DNA of 64,000 bases. Origin: Flavobacteriales bacterium UBA6049. GTDB taxonomy: Bacteria; Bacteroidota; Bacteroidia; Flavobacteriales_G; Salibacteraceae. The stretch lies in contig DIYR01000215.1 of the NCBI GenBank assembly GCA_002429085.1, forward strand, positions 1 through 64,000. Direction: 5' to 3'. The stretch's first letter is position 1, and each line of letters begins with the position of its first letter. This document shows positions 1 through 8,314 of the stretch, in pieces. The position numbers and the translations under genes are program-made. The notes under the pieces are model-generated. The model saw only the letters and a program-made list of their open reading frames with translations. It did not search any database and was not told the DNA's origin.

Positions 1-198
1 CTCTTTAAAAAGCGAAAAGAACTAATCCAGCCTCTTCAGGATGAAATTTTTAACGAAATAAAAAAATTGGCCGAGGATCGAAGTTATGCAGTAATATTTG
101 ACAAGGGCACGAACAGTAATATGCTCTATTCAAATCCCAAGTATGACAAAAGCGAGTCAATCCTAAGAAAGTTGGGATTATCTAGTGGAAAGAAATAA
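1..198 (+). CDS. OmpH/Skp-family periplasmic chaperone, C-terminal fragment
   Basis: The window opens inside this gene: frame 1 is open from base 1 to a TAA at 196-198, giving the last 65 residues. The end of the chain has the OmpH pattern of a Lys/Glu-rich helix (IKKLAEDRSYAVIFDKG) followed by a short hydrophobic strand and a basic tail. OmpH/Skp proteins are trimeric periplasmic chaperones that hold unfolded outer-membrane proteins for BamA. A second OmpH gene follows 34 bases downstream and murI after that; in flavobacteria bamA usually lies upstream, which would be just outside the window. The N-terminus and signal peptide cannot be seen. Confidence 0.8.
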   Translation, partial: LFKKRKELIQPLQDEIFNEIKKLAEDRSYAVIFDKGTNSNMLYSNPKYDKSESILRKLGLSSGKK

Positions 199-232
199 AT
201 TTGGCCACCCCAAAAATCAATAACACAAACAG

Positions 233-739
233 ATGAAAAAATTAGTAGCCGTATTCGCCATAGTATTAAGTTTTGTTGGTACCACCTTGGCTCAAGAAAT
301 GAAGTTTGGTCATATTAACTCAAGTGAGTTACTTCAATTAATGCCTGAAAGCAAGCAAATTCAAGTAGAGCTTGAAGCTTATGCAAAGCAATTAGAAAAT
401 CAAATGGCAACAATGTCATCTGAGTACCAAGGCAAAGTAGCTGAATACCAAACAAACGAGCAAGTATGGGGCGATTTGGTAAAAGAAACTAAGTTGAAAG
501 AAATTAGTGATCTTGAAAGAAGAATTGCTGAATTTCAACAAAGTGCTCAACAAAACTTATCTCAAAAAGAACAGCAATTATTCCAACCTATTTTAGACAA
601 AGCTCAAAAAGCAATTGACGAAGTTTCTAAAGCAAATGGTTATGGTTATGTATTCGATTCTAGCACTGGAGCTATCGTTCACTATCCAGAAGGTTCTGAC
701 ATTTTACCATTGGTAAAAAAACACCTTGGAATTCAATAA
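233..739 (+). CDS. OmpH/Skp-family periplasmic chaperone
   Basis: A 168-residue protein with a clear signal peptide (residues 1-20, hydrophobic core VFAIVLSFVG, cleavage probably after TTLA). The mature part begins with the strand MKFGHINSSELLQLMPE, continues through a long charged alpha-helical segment (about residues 45-120) and ends with the strand GYGYVFDSSTGAIVHY, the usual Skp/OmpH order. It should act in the periplasm as a chaperone for outer-membrane proteins. It is a paralogue of the gene ending at 198, with which it forms a tandem pair. An intrinsic terminator follows at 767-793, so this is the last gene of its transcript and murI probably has its own start. Confidence 0.92.
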   Translation: MKKLVAVFAIVLSFVGTTLAQEMKFGHINSSELLQLMPESKQIQVELEAYAKQLENQMATMSSEYQGKVAEYQTNEQVWGDLVKETKLKEISDLERRIAEFQQSAQQNLSQKEQQLFQPILDKAQKAIDEVSKANGYGYVFDSSTGAIVHYPEGSDILPLVKKHLGIQ

Positions 740-766
740 CATTAGATGATAGTCTAACATCGAAAT

Positions 767-793
767 AAAACATCTCCTCGGGGATGTTTTTTT
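767..793 (+). terminator. Intrinsic terminator after the OmpH pair
   Basis: Left arm AAAACATC (767-774) pairs with GATGTTTT (783-790), extended by C-G pairs towards a short CTCG loop, and runs into seven Ts (787-793). It ends five bases before the murI ATG, so murI must be transcribed by read-through or from a promoter inside this region. Confidence 0.75.
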
Positions 794-797
794 GTTT

Positions 798-1586
798 ATG
801 ATCACTTCAAACTCTATAGGGATATTCGATTCTGGCATTGGTGGGCTTACTATATACAAGGAGCTCAAGCAACTCATGCCAAACGAATCATTTTTATATG
901 TTGCAGATAGTAACAATGCCCCTTATGGAGAAAAAACTGACGATGAAATCAAGCGTTTATCCTTTGTTAATACGCAGTTTCTAGTTGATCATGGAGTTAA
1001 GCTAGTTGTAGTGGCCTGTAATACCGCGACTACAGCTGCAATTAAGTCACTCAGAAAATCTTTCAGTACTCCTTTTGTAGGTATTGAACCTGCTATAAAA
1101 CCTGCCGCAGAACAATCGACACGAAAGAAAGTTGGAATTTTAGCTACTAAAGGAACACTCAATAGTTCTTTATTTCATGAAACTTATCAGCGCTTTGGAA
1201 AAGATATTGAACTCACTACTCAAGTAGGCTCTGGTTTAGTTCAGCTTATTGAAAATGGAAATATGTATAGTTCTGCAATGACCGAGTTGCTAAAGAGATA
1301 TCTCCAACCTATGATCGACTCTGAAGTTGATCACTTGGTGCTTGGCTGTACACACTATCCATTCTTAAAGGATCAAATCCAAGCACTCACTCCAAAAGAA
1401 ATTGAATTAGTAGATTCAGGAAAAGCAGTAGCTAAACAAGCAGAGCGATTGCTTCGTCAATACGCCTTGAGCAATTCTGACCCTGAAACAAAATTGGATA
1501 CGTTTTTTGTAAATGGAGTTGATAACGTCTTATATCAGTTTATCAAAAAATGGGATCTAGCCCCGTTCAAAATTAACTCTCTTTAA
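798..1586 (+). CDS. murI: Glutamate racemase
   Basis: Converts L- to D-glutamate for peptidoglycan stem peptides, in the cytoplasm. The 262-residue chain has the family signatures: IFDSGIGGLT at residues 9-18 with the acidic residue and Ser of the active site, the first catalytic cysteine in VVACNTATT, and the second in LGCTHYPF. I take the ATG at 798 as start; a TTG two codons earlier (792) lies in the terminator T-run and is less likely. Its last 14 bases overlap the convergent hexapeptide-repeat gene. The OmpH-OmpH-MurI order is common in Bacteroidota. Confidence 0.95.
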   Translation: MITSNSIGIFDSGIGGLTIYKELKQLMPNESFLYVADSNNAPYGEKTDDEIKRLSFVNTQFLVDHGVKLVVVACNTATTAAIKSLRKSFSTPFVGIEPAIKPAAEQSTRKKVGILATKGTLNSSLFHETYQRFGKDIELTTQVGSGLVQLIENGNMYSSAMTELLKRYLQPMIDSEVDHLVLGCTHYPFLKDQIQALTPKEIELVDSGKAVAKQAERLLRQYALSNSDPETKLDTFFVNGVDNVLYQFIKKWDLAPFKINSL

Positions 1587-2091
1587 ACCAGCTAGAATAC
1601 ATGTTGTAGTTATTCGCAATTCGCATTACTTCGCCCTCAAACAACTCTTTTGACAGCGTTTTAACCTTCTTAGCAGGAACTCCTGCATAAACACTTCCAG
1701 ATTCTATTCGTGTACCAGCTAATACTACTGACCCTGCAGCTATCAAACAATTTGGCTCCACATGAACATTATCCATTACAATAGCACCCATTCCAATTAG
1801 TACGTTGTCCTCTACTGTACATCCATGGACTATTGCTTTGTGACCAATAGAAACGTTATTGCCAATAGTAGTTGCTGCTTTTTCATACGTGCAGTGAATC
1901 ACTGCTCCATCTTGAATATTTACGTTATTGCCAATATTAATAGAGTTTACATCTCCTCTAATTACCGCTTGAAACCAAACGCTGCATCCCTCTCCCATTT
2001 CTACATCACCAACAATGGTTGCATTTTCAGCCAAATAGCAATCATTTCCAATCTTTGGTTCAAACCCCCTACAACTTTTAATTAATGCCAT
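1573..2091 (-). CDS. Gamma-carbonic anhydrase-like hexapeptide-repeat protein
   Basis: A 172-residue left-handed beta-helix protein of the YrdA/PaaY group. Hexapeptide periodicity (IGNNVNI, IGNNVSI, VEDNVLIGMGAIV) runs from about residue 20 to 140, followed by a C-terminal helix. His66, His84 and His89 sit in the AVIHC...SIGHKAIVHGC pattern, matching the three metal ligands of gamma-class carbonic anhydrases. The family includes real carbonic anhydrases and acyl-transferase-like or uncharacterised members, so the activity is not certain. Its 3' end overlaps that of murI by 14 bases in a tail-to-tail arrangement with no terminator of its own. Confidence 0.88.
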   Translation of the reverse strand: MALIKSCRGFEPKIGNDCYLAENATIVGDVEMGEGCSVWFQAVIRGDVNSINIGNNVNIQDGAVIHCTYEKAATTIGNNVSIGHKAIVHGCTVEDNVLIGMGAIVMDNVHVEPNCLIAAGSVVLAGTRIESGSVYAGVPAKKVKTLSKELFEGEVMRIANNYNMYSSWFKES

Positions 2092-2112
2092 ATTTAAATA
2101 TCAATTAGCGTG

Positions 2113-2120
2113 TAACTTTG
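2113..2120 (+). promoter_or_regulatory. Candidate -7 element for the NifU-like gene
   Basis: TAACTTTG matches the Bacteroidota TAnnTTTG box exactly and lies 24 bases before the ATG at 2144, in the divergent gap between the carbonic anhydrase-like and NifU-like genes. No TTG is found 19 bases upstream, so only the -7 part is supported. Confidence 0.5.
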
Positions 2121-2143
2121 TCGGCTGACAAAACTAGCTGAAA

Positions 2144-2764
2144 ATGGAAAAGAAATTAGTTCCAGTTACTATATACGCAGAGAGTACTCCTAATCCAGCT
2201 GTAATGAAATTTGTGGCCAACAAAGTCATGATTAATTACGGTGTTACAGTTGAATTTGAATCACCTGAAGAATGTGAAGAAGCACCTCTTGCGCGCGTGT
2301 TATTCACTTTCCCTTTTGTGAAGAGCGTGTTCTTTGCTAGCAACTTTGTATCTATTACAAAAACAGATACCATTGAGTGGGATGATATTGTTTTAGAGTT
2401 ACGAGAGTATCTTACCAACTATCTTCAAGCAGGAAATGAAGTATTTACAAAACCTCCTGTAGAAACTCAACATAGTGTAGAAAACGAAAAAGGAGAGCAA
2501 CAAGCTATTCGCGTTACTGCTCAACCTCAAAACGAAGTAGAAGAGAAAATCATCAACTTGCTTGAAGAATATGTTCGTCCAGCAGTTGAAGGCGATGGCG
2601 GTGCTATCCACTTTAAGTCCTATAAAGATGGTATATTAACAGTTCGCTTAAGTGGTGCATGTAGTGGCTGTCCTTCATCTACGGCAACGCTTAAAGGCGG
2701 AATTCAAAACTTGTTTAATCGTTTTATGCCAGAAGTTCAGGATGTTGTTGCAGAAGAAGTATAA
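2144..2764 (+). CDS. NifU-family Fe-S scaffold/carrier protein (Nfu type)
   Basis: 206 residues in two parts. Residues 1-100 form an Nfu N-terminal domain (IYAESTPNPAVMKFVAN, then FPFVKSVFFASNFVSITK). Residues 130-206 are the NifU C-terminal domain with the Fe-S binding CxxC at Cys173 and Cys176 (GACSGCPSS). Such proteins carry [4Fe-4S] clusters from the SUF machinery to target enzymes. The N-terminal domain plus CxxC domain architecture is the usual Bacteroidota form. The last 23 bases overlap the start of the following lipoprotein gene, which suggests translational coupling. Confidence 0.92.
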   Translation: MEKKLVPVTIYAESTPNPAVMKFVANKVMINYGVTVEFESPEECEEAPLARVLFTFPFVKSVFFASNFVSITKTDTIEWDDIVLELREYLTNYLQAGNEVFTKPPVETQHSVENEKGEQQAIRVTAQPQNEVEEKIINLLEEYVRPAVEGDGGAIHFKSYKDGILTVRLSGACSGCPSSTATLKGGIQNLFNRFMPEVQDVVAEEV

Positions 2765-3182
2765 TTCAATTCTAGTTTTAGTATTTGTTTTGTTCGGTTG
2801 TGCTCCGAAAGGAGAATGGTTAACTGAAGTTCAAACTACATTTCCAGATGGATCAACAAAAACTGAGCACCATTACCTCGTTTCAACCAGTGACACCTTA
2901 CAAGTTCAATTCCTAGAGTTTCACCCAAACGGTTCCCTTAAAATCAAAGGCGAATTCGATACTAATGGAAATCGTCATGGACTGTGGGAAGCTTTCTATC
3001 CAGACAGTACAAAGTGGAGCAGTGGTTCTTATAATCATGGAATGGAAGATGGCAAGAAAACCGTATGGTACGAGAATGGACAAAAGCGCTTTGAAGGATC
3101 ATACAAAGAAGGTAAAGAAACTGGTGCTTGGAAGTTCTGGAATGAACAAGGGAAATTGATGCAAACTGTAAACAGAGATTAG
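2742..3182 (+). CDS. Lipoprotein with YwqK/MORN-like repeats
   Basis: 146 residues from the ATG at 2742, which gives a proper lipoprotein signal (MLLQKK, hydrophobic stretch, lipobox LFGC, then AP). A longer upstream reading exists but puts the signal peptide inside the protein. The mature part carries repeated motifs of the type WYENGQKRFEGSYKEGKETG and PNGSLKIKGEFD, characteristic of MORN_2/YwqK proteins; some of these are annotated as antitoxins, but a lipid-anchored envelope location fits better here. Function unknown. It starts within the end of the NifU-like gene and stops five bases before dnaG. Confidence 0.82.
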   Translation: MLLQKKYNSILVLVFVLFGCAPKGEWLTEVQTTFPDGSTKTEHHYLVSTSDTLQVQFLEFHPNGSLKIKGEFDTNGNRHGLWEAFYPDSTKWSSGSYNHGMEDGKKTVWYENGQKRFEGSYKEGKETGAWKFWNEQGKLMQTVNRD

Positions 3183-3187
3183 ATCTT

Positions 3188-5365
3188 TTGATTTCAAAAC
3201 AAACCATAGACATTATTATGGGAGAAGCCCGCATCGAAGAAGTTGTGGGCGACTTTGTGCATCTTAAAAAATCTGGATCGAGTTACAAAGCACTTAGTCC
3301 ATTTAGCAGCGAGAAAACACCTTCATTCTATGTGTCTCCTGCTAAAGGAATATTCAAAGATTTTAGTTCTGGAAAAGGCGGAAATTCGGTCACCTTCCTC
3401 ATGGAGCACGAGCAAATGTCCTATCCAGAGGCATTGCGATATTTGGCTAAAAAGTACAATATCACCATTGAAGAAGATGAAGTCACTCCAGAGCAAAAAG
3501 AAGAGCAAAACAAACGAGAGAGCTTATACATAGTTAATGAGTTTGCCCAACAGTGGTTTGTTAAGCAGCTTCAAGAACAAGAAGGAAGAGCTGTTGGGCT
3601 AGCTTACTTTAAAGAACGTGGTTTCAATCAAGAAACAATTGAAACATTCCACTTGGGTTATTCACCAGATAGTTGGGACTCTTTTACCAACGATGCTAAA
3701 GAGGCAGGTTATGCAGAAGAATATTTGATAGATACAGGCCTCATTAAACAAAGCGGTGAACGGAAATACGATGCATACCGAGGTCGTGTAATCTTTCCTA
3801 TTCATAACCTTTCTGGAAGACCAATTGGCTTTGGTGCGCGTACACTAAAAACCGATAAGAAAATTCCTAAATACATCAACTCGCCCGAAAGTGAGGTTTA
3901 CTTCAAGAGTAAGATTGTATATGGAATCTATCAGGCCAAAGGAGCCATTGTAAAAGAAGACAACTGCTTGCTCGTTGAGGGGTATACTGATGTATTGGCA
4001 CTTCACCAAGCTGGAATAAAACAAGTTGTTGCGTCTAGTGGTACTGCCTTGACCAAAGATCAGGTAAAATTGGTGAAACGATACACCAATAACATCACGA
4101 TATTATACGATGGCGATCCAGCTGGAATAAAAGCCTCTTTTAGAGGGATTGACTTAGTTTTAGAAGAAGGGATGCACGTAAAAGTGGTGCTATTCCCTGA
4201 AGGCGAAGATCCAGATTCTTTCTCTAAAAAACTGCCTGCTGATGAGCTGAAAACCTATATCACAAAAAATGCAAAAGACTTTATTCGATTTAAGACTTCT
4301 GTTTTGATTGATGAAGTGGGTGATGATCCAATGAGACGATCAGATTTAATTCATGAAATCGTAAATAGTATTGCCCTCATTCCGGATCATATCGCTCGAT
4401 CTATCTATACAAAAGAGTGTAGTAACCTGCTCGATATTTCTGAACGTGCCCTTATATCTGAATTGAATAAAGCACGTAAAAAGTTCATAGATGCAAAGCA
4501 GAAAGAACGTCAACGTGAACAAGAAAGATCAAAATCTGATGGTTCTAGCCCTAGTTTTGGTAATAGATTCACTTCACCTAACATATCTAATTCATCACCC
4601 GCATTAACTGCGCCTCCATCTTCATTAGCACCACCTCCAACCATAGATGCTGGAATTCCGAATGCGCAATTACCTCCTTTAGCTCCGCCTCCACCAGGAC
4701 TAGAAGGAACAGGAGTTTCTATGCCAACGGAAGCCCCTCCATTAAGTGCAGATCATGAAGAACTTGTTCCAGAAGAAATTCAAGAAGATATCCCATCTCT
4801 TCATGATGCTTCTTTTCAAGAACGTGATGTTATACGTATCATGTTAAACTACGGAAACGAAGAAATTGCTGTTCAAGTAGAACATGAAGATGAAAGTGAA
4901 GTCGCAGAGGAGGAAGTTGTAACCAATGTAGCCACATTAATTGCACATGATCTATTAAACGATAAGGTAGATTTTCAAAACCCACTCTTTGCTCAAATCT
5001 TCGATTTTTTTGTTGAGCGATTAGAAAATGATGAAGAAGTAGAGGCAAATGATCTTATTCAACATCATGATCCAGCCATTCAACAATTAGTAGCAGAACT
5101 ACTTACTGAAAAGTACAAGTTAGATGACTGGGAACGAAAAGAAATTTACGTTACCACAGAACTTATGAAATTGAAGAAGGCTGTGCATGGTGCTCTCTTT
5201 GCCTTCAAAACCAAATACATCACCCGGTTAATTGATCAGAATCAAAGCGATGTAAAATCCGCTGCCTCTTTTGATGATGTAAGAACTCTACTCGAAGAGC
5301 AGAAAAAGCTACAAAAGCTAAAGACTCAAATTTCTAAATTGCAGGGCATAACGATTCTAAAGTAA
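3188..5365 (+). CDS. dnaG: DNA primase
   Basis: Makes RNA primers at the replication fork. 725 residues starting at a TTG: this start restores the conserved N-terminus MISKQTIDIIMGEARIEEVV, whereas the first ATG (3218) would cut it. Residues 30-65 correspond to the CHC2 zinc domain but all four metal ligands are replaced (Ser37, Ser40, Asp58, Ser61). The Toprim catalytic core follows with LLVEGYTDVLAL near residue 261 and YDGDPAG near 307. A proline-rich linker (about residues 460-517) precedes a C-terminal helical region expected to bind DnaB helicase. dnaG ends two bases before the MscS gene. Confidence 0.95.
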   Translation: MISKQTIDIIMGEARIEEVVGDFVHLKKSGSSYKALSPFSSEKTPSFYVSPAKGIFKDFSSGKGGNSVTFLMEHEQMSYPEALRYLAKKYNITIEEDEVTPEQKEEQNKRESLYIVNEFAQQWFVKQLQEQEGRAVGLAYFKERGFNQETIETFHLGYSPDSWDSFTNDAKEAGYAEEYLIDTGLIKQSGERKYDAYRGRVIFPIHNLSGRPIGFGARTLKTDKKIPKYINSPESEVYFKSKIVYGIYQAKGAIVKEDNCLLVEGYTDVLALHQAGIKQVVASSGTALTKDQVKLVKRYTNNITILYDGDPAGIKASFRGIDLVLEEGMHVKVVLFPEGEDPDSFSKKLPADELKTYITKNAKDFIRFKTSVLIDEVGDDPMRRSDLIHEIVNSIALIPDHIARSIYTKECSNLLDISERALISELNKARKKFIDAKQKERQREQERSKSDGSSPSFGNRFTSPNISNSSPALTAPPSSLAPPPTIDAGIPNAQLPPLAPPPPGLEGTGVSMPTEAPPLSADHEELVPEEIQEDIPSLHDASFQERDVIRIMLNYGNEEIAVQVEHEDESEVAEEEVVTNVATLIAHDLLNDKVDFQNPLFAQIFDFFVERLENDEEVEANDLIQHHDPAIQQLVAELLTEKYKLDDWERKEIYVTTELMKLKKAVHGALFAFKTKYITRLIDQNQSDVKSAASFDDVRTLLEEQKKLQKLKTQISKLQGITILK

Positions 5366-5367
5366 AG

Positions 5368-6213
5368 ATGAACAGCCTCAAGACAATTCTAGAATTTCCT
5401 CTTATTGAAGTCAACGATTTTACGCTCACCCTCTACAACATCTTATTAGTTATTGCCATTTTGGTAGGTACACGGTTTATTTCTTATGCTACAGGATTAA
5501 TTATCAAAAAATCATTTGAAGCTCAAGACATTGACGATTTAGGCAAACGCTACACGTTAACTAAAGTAGTAACCTATTTCTTGTATGTAATAGGAATCGT
5601 TTTAGCCCTTCAAGCTGTTGGTTTAAATGTAGGGTTACTTATCGCTTCATCGGCTGCTCTATTTGTTGGTTTAGGACTTGGATTGCAGTCCATCTTCCAA
5701 GATATCGTTTCGGGATTTATTCTCTTGTTTGAAGGAGTCATTAAAAAGGGCGATATCGTTGAAATAGACAAAACTGTTGGACAGGTAGAACAATTAGATA
5801 TTCGCACTTCTAAAATTCGCAGCAGAGATGGAATTATGATTGTTGTTCCAAATTCAAAACTTACAAGCAACGATGTCATCAATTGGAGTCATAGCAATAA
5901 AATCACTCGATTTAAAATCACTGTTGGAGTAGCATACGGATCTGATACAACTCTTGTAAAGAACACATTAGAAGAATGTGCTAAAAACCATCCTGACGTG
6001 TTAACCAATTACCCTATTCACACAAGGTTTGAAGATTTTGGTGAATCAGCCCTCATTTTTGAACTTTATTTCTGGGCTGAAAAAACATGGGAGATTGAGT
6101 TTATTAAAAGTGATATTCGTTTTTCAATTGATGCAGAATTTCGTAGAACAGGAATTCAAATTCCATTTCCTCAACGCGATTTGCACATTGTTTCGAATAA
6201 AACAACATTGTAA
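5368..6213 (+). CDS. Small-conductance mechanosensitive channel (MscS family)
   Basis: 281 residues. Three hydrophobic segments (about 20-40, 68-88 and 92-125) precede the beta domain. The third carries the Ala/Gly-rich pore helix (LIASSAALFVGLGLGLQSIF) and the conserved stretch FQDIVSGFILLFEGVIKKGDIVEI, followed by the beta sheet RTSKIRSRDGIMIVVPNS. MscS proteins release solutes on hypo-osmotic shock from the inner membrane. Length and order are those of a minimal MscS. It is only two bases from the dnaG stop, so the two are probably co-transcribed. Confidence 0.93.
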   Translation: MNSLKTILEFPLIEVNDFTLTLYNILLVIAILVGTRFISYATGLIIKKSFEAQDIDDLGKRYTLTKVVTYFLYVIGIVLALQAVGLNVGLLIASSAALFVGLGLGLQSIFQDIVSGFILLFEGVIKKGDIVEIDKTVGQVEQLDIRTSKIRSRDGIMIVVPNSKLTSNDVINWSHSNKITRFKITVGVAYGSDTTLVKNTLEECAKNHPDVLTNYPIHTRFEDFGESALIFELYFWAEKTWEIEFIKSDIRFSIDAEFRRTGIQIPFPQRDLHIVSNKTTL

Positions 6214-6281
6214 CCAACCCATCCACCTGATTTTCCGTATATTCAGTATTAAGCTACACCTATTCGCCTAGGTGAAAGAAT

Positions 6282-6851
6282 ATGTTAATTGATCAAGATC
6301 TCATACAACGCTGCATAGCACAAGAACGTAGAGCTCAGCACGAACTCTACAAAAAGTGCTTTAGCATATTAATGGGGGTTTGTATTCGTTACGAAAAAAA
6401 TCGAACGGATGCAGAGGCTTTATTGAATATGGGCTTCTTGAAAATTGTGACAAAACTCGATAAGTATCAAACCTCAATTCCATTTGAGGCATGGATACGC
6501 AGAATCATGATCAATACGATCATTGATGAATATCGAAAGAATAAAAAAGAACAGGAGACTTTAGAGTATACCGACTTTGAAGACTACCATTACAATCGGA
6601 GTATTGATTACAATGCTGCCGACAAATTATTTGATGCAGAAGAGCTGCAGATTATGATTAACGACCTTCCCGCAGTAAGTCAACGTGTATTCAATTTACA
6701 TGTAATCGATGGATATAGTCACAAAGAAATTAGTGACATGCTAGATATCTCTGTCGGAACCTCCAAATGGCATGTTTCGAATGCACGAAAATTACTGAAA
6801 GAAAGAATTGAGCAAAGACTAAATGAAAACGCACATAGAGTAACCGCATGA
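6282..6851 (+). CDS. RNA polymerase ECF-type sigma-70 factor
   Basis: 189 residues with the two sigma domains of the extracytoplasmic function group. Region 2 covers about residues 20-90, ending in the basic IRRIMINTIIDEYRKNKK. Region 4 covers about residues 125-178, with the helix-turn-helix GYSHKEISDMLDISVGTSKWHV. It would direct transcription of a dedicated set of genes. A GGTGAAAG stretch lies before the ATG. Its stop overlaps the ATG of the next gene in an ATGA, so sigma factor and downstream membrane protein are translationally coupled; the latter is the likely antagonist or sensor. Confidence 0.9.
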   Translation: MLIDQDLIQRCIAQERRAQHELYKKCFSILMGVCIRYEKNRTDAEALLNMGFLKIVTKLDKYQTSIPFEAWIRRIMINTIIDEYRKNKKEQETLEYTDFEDYHYNRSIDYNAADKLFDAEELQIMINDLPAVSQRVFNLHVIDGYSHKEISDMLDISVGTSKWHVSNARKLLKERIEQRLNENAHRVTA

Positions 6852-8311
6852 GCTCTAAAGACTTGGACGACTTATTTAAGGAGAACTTGGGCGGCAGAAC
6901 ATTTGAGCCTTCCTCCTCGGCATGGGAGAGCATGGAGAGCATGATATCCGATCAACAACTTGATGGATTTGTGCAATCAAAGCTAGAAGGACAAGTATTC
7001 ACCCCATCCAATAACGCGTGGAAACGAGTTGCCAAAGATCTTCCTGGCGGCAATCCATTCTGGAATAATACCAGACGAATGGCCGCTGCAATTACTACCG
7101 CTGTAGGTATAGCAGGAGCTGGAGCCATTTTGTGGCCATCAGAGCAACCTCAATATACTGAACGAACTGTTCCTGTTGAAATGCCTCAACTTGAAGAAAA
7201 CGAAATAGCATCACAACTATTCACCATCGAAACAAATGCATCTACTGATCGAAATTCTATTACCTCTAACGAAAATCAAGAGTTCAACGAAGTAAATACA
7301 GAAGGTCGTCCAGTACTTGCTTCTACCGAAACAGTAGAATCATCTAACGTATTATCAACCCAAACAACAAACGCTTATAGCTCAACATATACTCAACAAA
7401 ATTCCACTGAAGAATTAGCCGCTAGAGCTAATTCAACTACAGCACAAGAAATTACTAATACCTTAAGTAATTCTAAAGTACCTACCCAAATTGCAGAAGC
7501 ATTGCAGAATTCTCAATCTACTCGCAACTACAGTGGTATGCGAGCGGATGAAGCCATTTTTGAGACAGAGAATATAGTGCCAACAGTGCTATTTCTACCG
7601 ACTAAAAGTGGTTTATTGGCCATTAACGAAACTAATTTAGAAGACGTTCCTACGAATATCGTATACGTACAAGAAATACCAAAACGTAAAGGTGTAATCA
7701 AACACGCACTTGGTATTTTAGGTGGTGTAAATGTAGCTCAAGGCTACGAAGGGGGAACCGCTTCTGGAAGTGCTAACGGAAATGTATTTGGGGGTCTTAC
7801 CTACAACTATTTCTTCGCTCCAAAGTGGGTGCTTCACGCTGATTTACTTTATCAGTCACGTAAAGGAGTTGAAACATCAAAAGTTCTATCCGCTAAGACT
7901 TACAACTTTGGTAGTTCAAGAGATGTGCTTACCATGCACAACAAAACCATGAACTATTTAGAGTTACCCGTAAATATTGGATACCGTTTCGCACCTAATT
8001 GGCAAGTAACCACAGGTGTATCTATGGTTTATTTGCTTGGTTGTGAAAACGAGATGGTTCATGAACATTCGGGCACATTTGATTCTTGGTCAAGAACAAC
8101 AGAAGAAACTTCTCGTCCTGACGGAATGCAGAAGTTTGACTTTGCACTTAGTGCTGGTCTAGCTTATGAAATCATCCCTCAATTAGAGCTAGGAACCCGC
8201 TTAAACTATGGGTTGGTTGATGTTACAGATAATGACTACTTCCAACACAGTGCAAACGATAATAATATGCAGTGGAGATTCCACATTGCTTACCGTTTCT
8301 TAACTTTTTAA
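6848..8311 (+). CDS. Putative sigma-linked membrane protein with C-terminal outer-membrane beta-barrel-like domain
   Basis: 487 residues in three parts. Residues 1-70 hold two copies of a short motif with the pattern F-x-P-S-x-x-A-W (FEPSSSAWESM and FTPSNNAWKRV), typical of the cytoplasmic segment that accompanies Bacteroidota ECF sigma factors. One hydrophobic helix follows (about 78-97). Then comes a Ser/Thr/Asn-rich linker to about 260, and a C-terminal region (290-487) of alternating strands ending in MQWRFHIAYRFLTF, as in PorT-like outer-membrane barrels. It overlaps the sigma gene by four bases. By context it may be a regulator of that sigma factor; this has not been shown from sequence alone. 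Confidence 0.75.
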   Translation: MSSKDLDDLFKENLGGRTFEPSSSAWESMESMISDQQLDGFVQSKLEGQVFTPSNNAWKRVAKDLPGGNPFWNNTRRMAAAITTAVGIAGAGAILWPSEQPQYTERTVPVEMPQLEENEIASQLFTIETNASTDRNSITSNENQEFNEVNTEGRPVLASTETVESSNVLSTQTTNAYSSTYTQQNSTEELAARANSTTAQEITNTLSNSKVPTQIAEALQNSQSTRNYSGMRADEAIFETENIVPTVLFLPTKSGLLAINETNLEDVPTNIVYVQEIPKRKGVIKHALGILGGVNVAQGYEGGTASGSANGNVFGGLTYNYFFAPKWVLHADLLYQSRKGVETSKVLSAKTYNFGSSRDVLTMHNKTMNYLELPVNIGYRFAPNWQVTTGVSMVYLLGCENEMVHEHSGTFDSWSRTTEETSRPDGMQKFDFALSAGLAYEIIPQLELGTRLNYGLVDVTDNDYFQHSANDNNMQWRFHIAYRFLTF

Positions 8312-8314
8312 CAC

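Noticed and set aside
792..797. TTG two codons upstream of murI as start
   Set aside because: It lies in the T-run of the terminator; the ATG at 798 keeps all conserved residues.
2652..2741. Upstream extension of the YwqK-like lipoprotein
   Set aside because: It lies within the NifU reading and hides the lipoprotein signal that begins at 2742.
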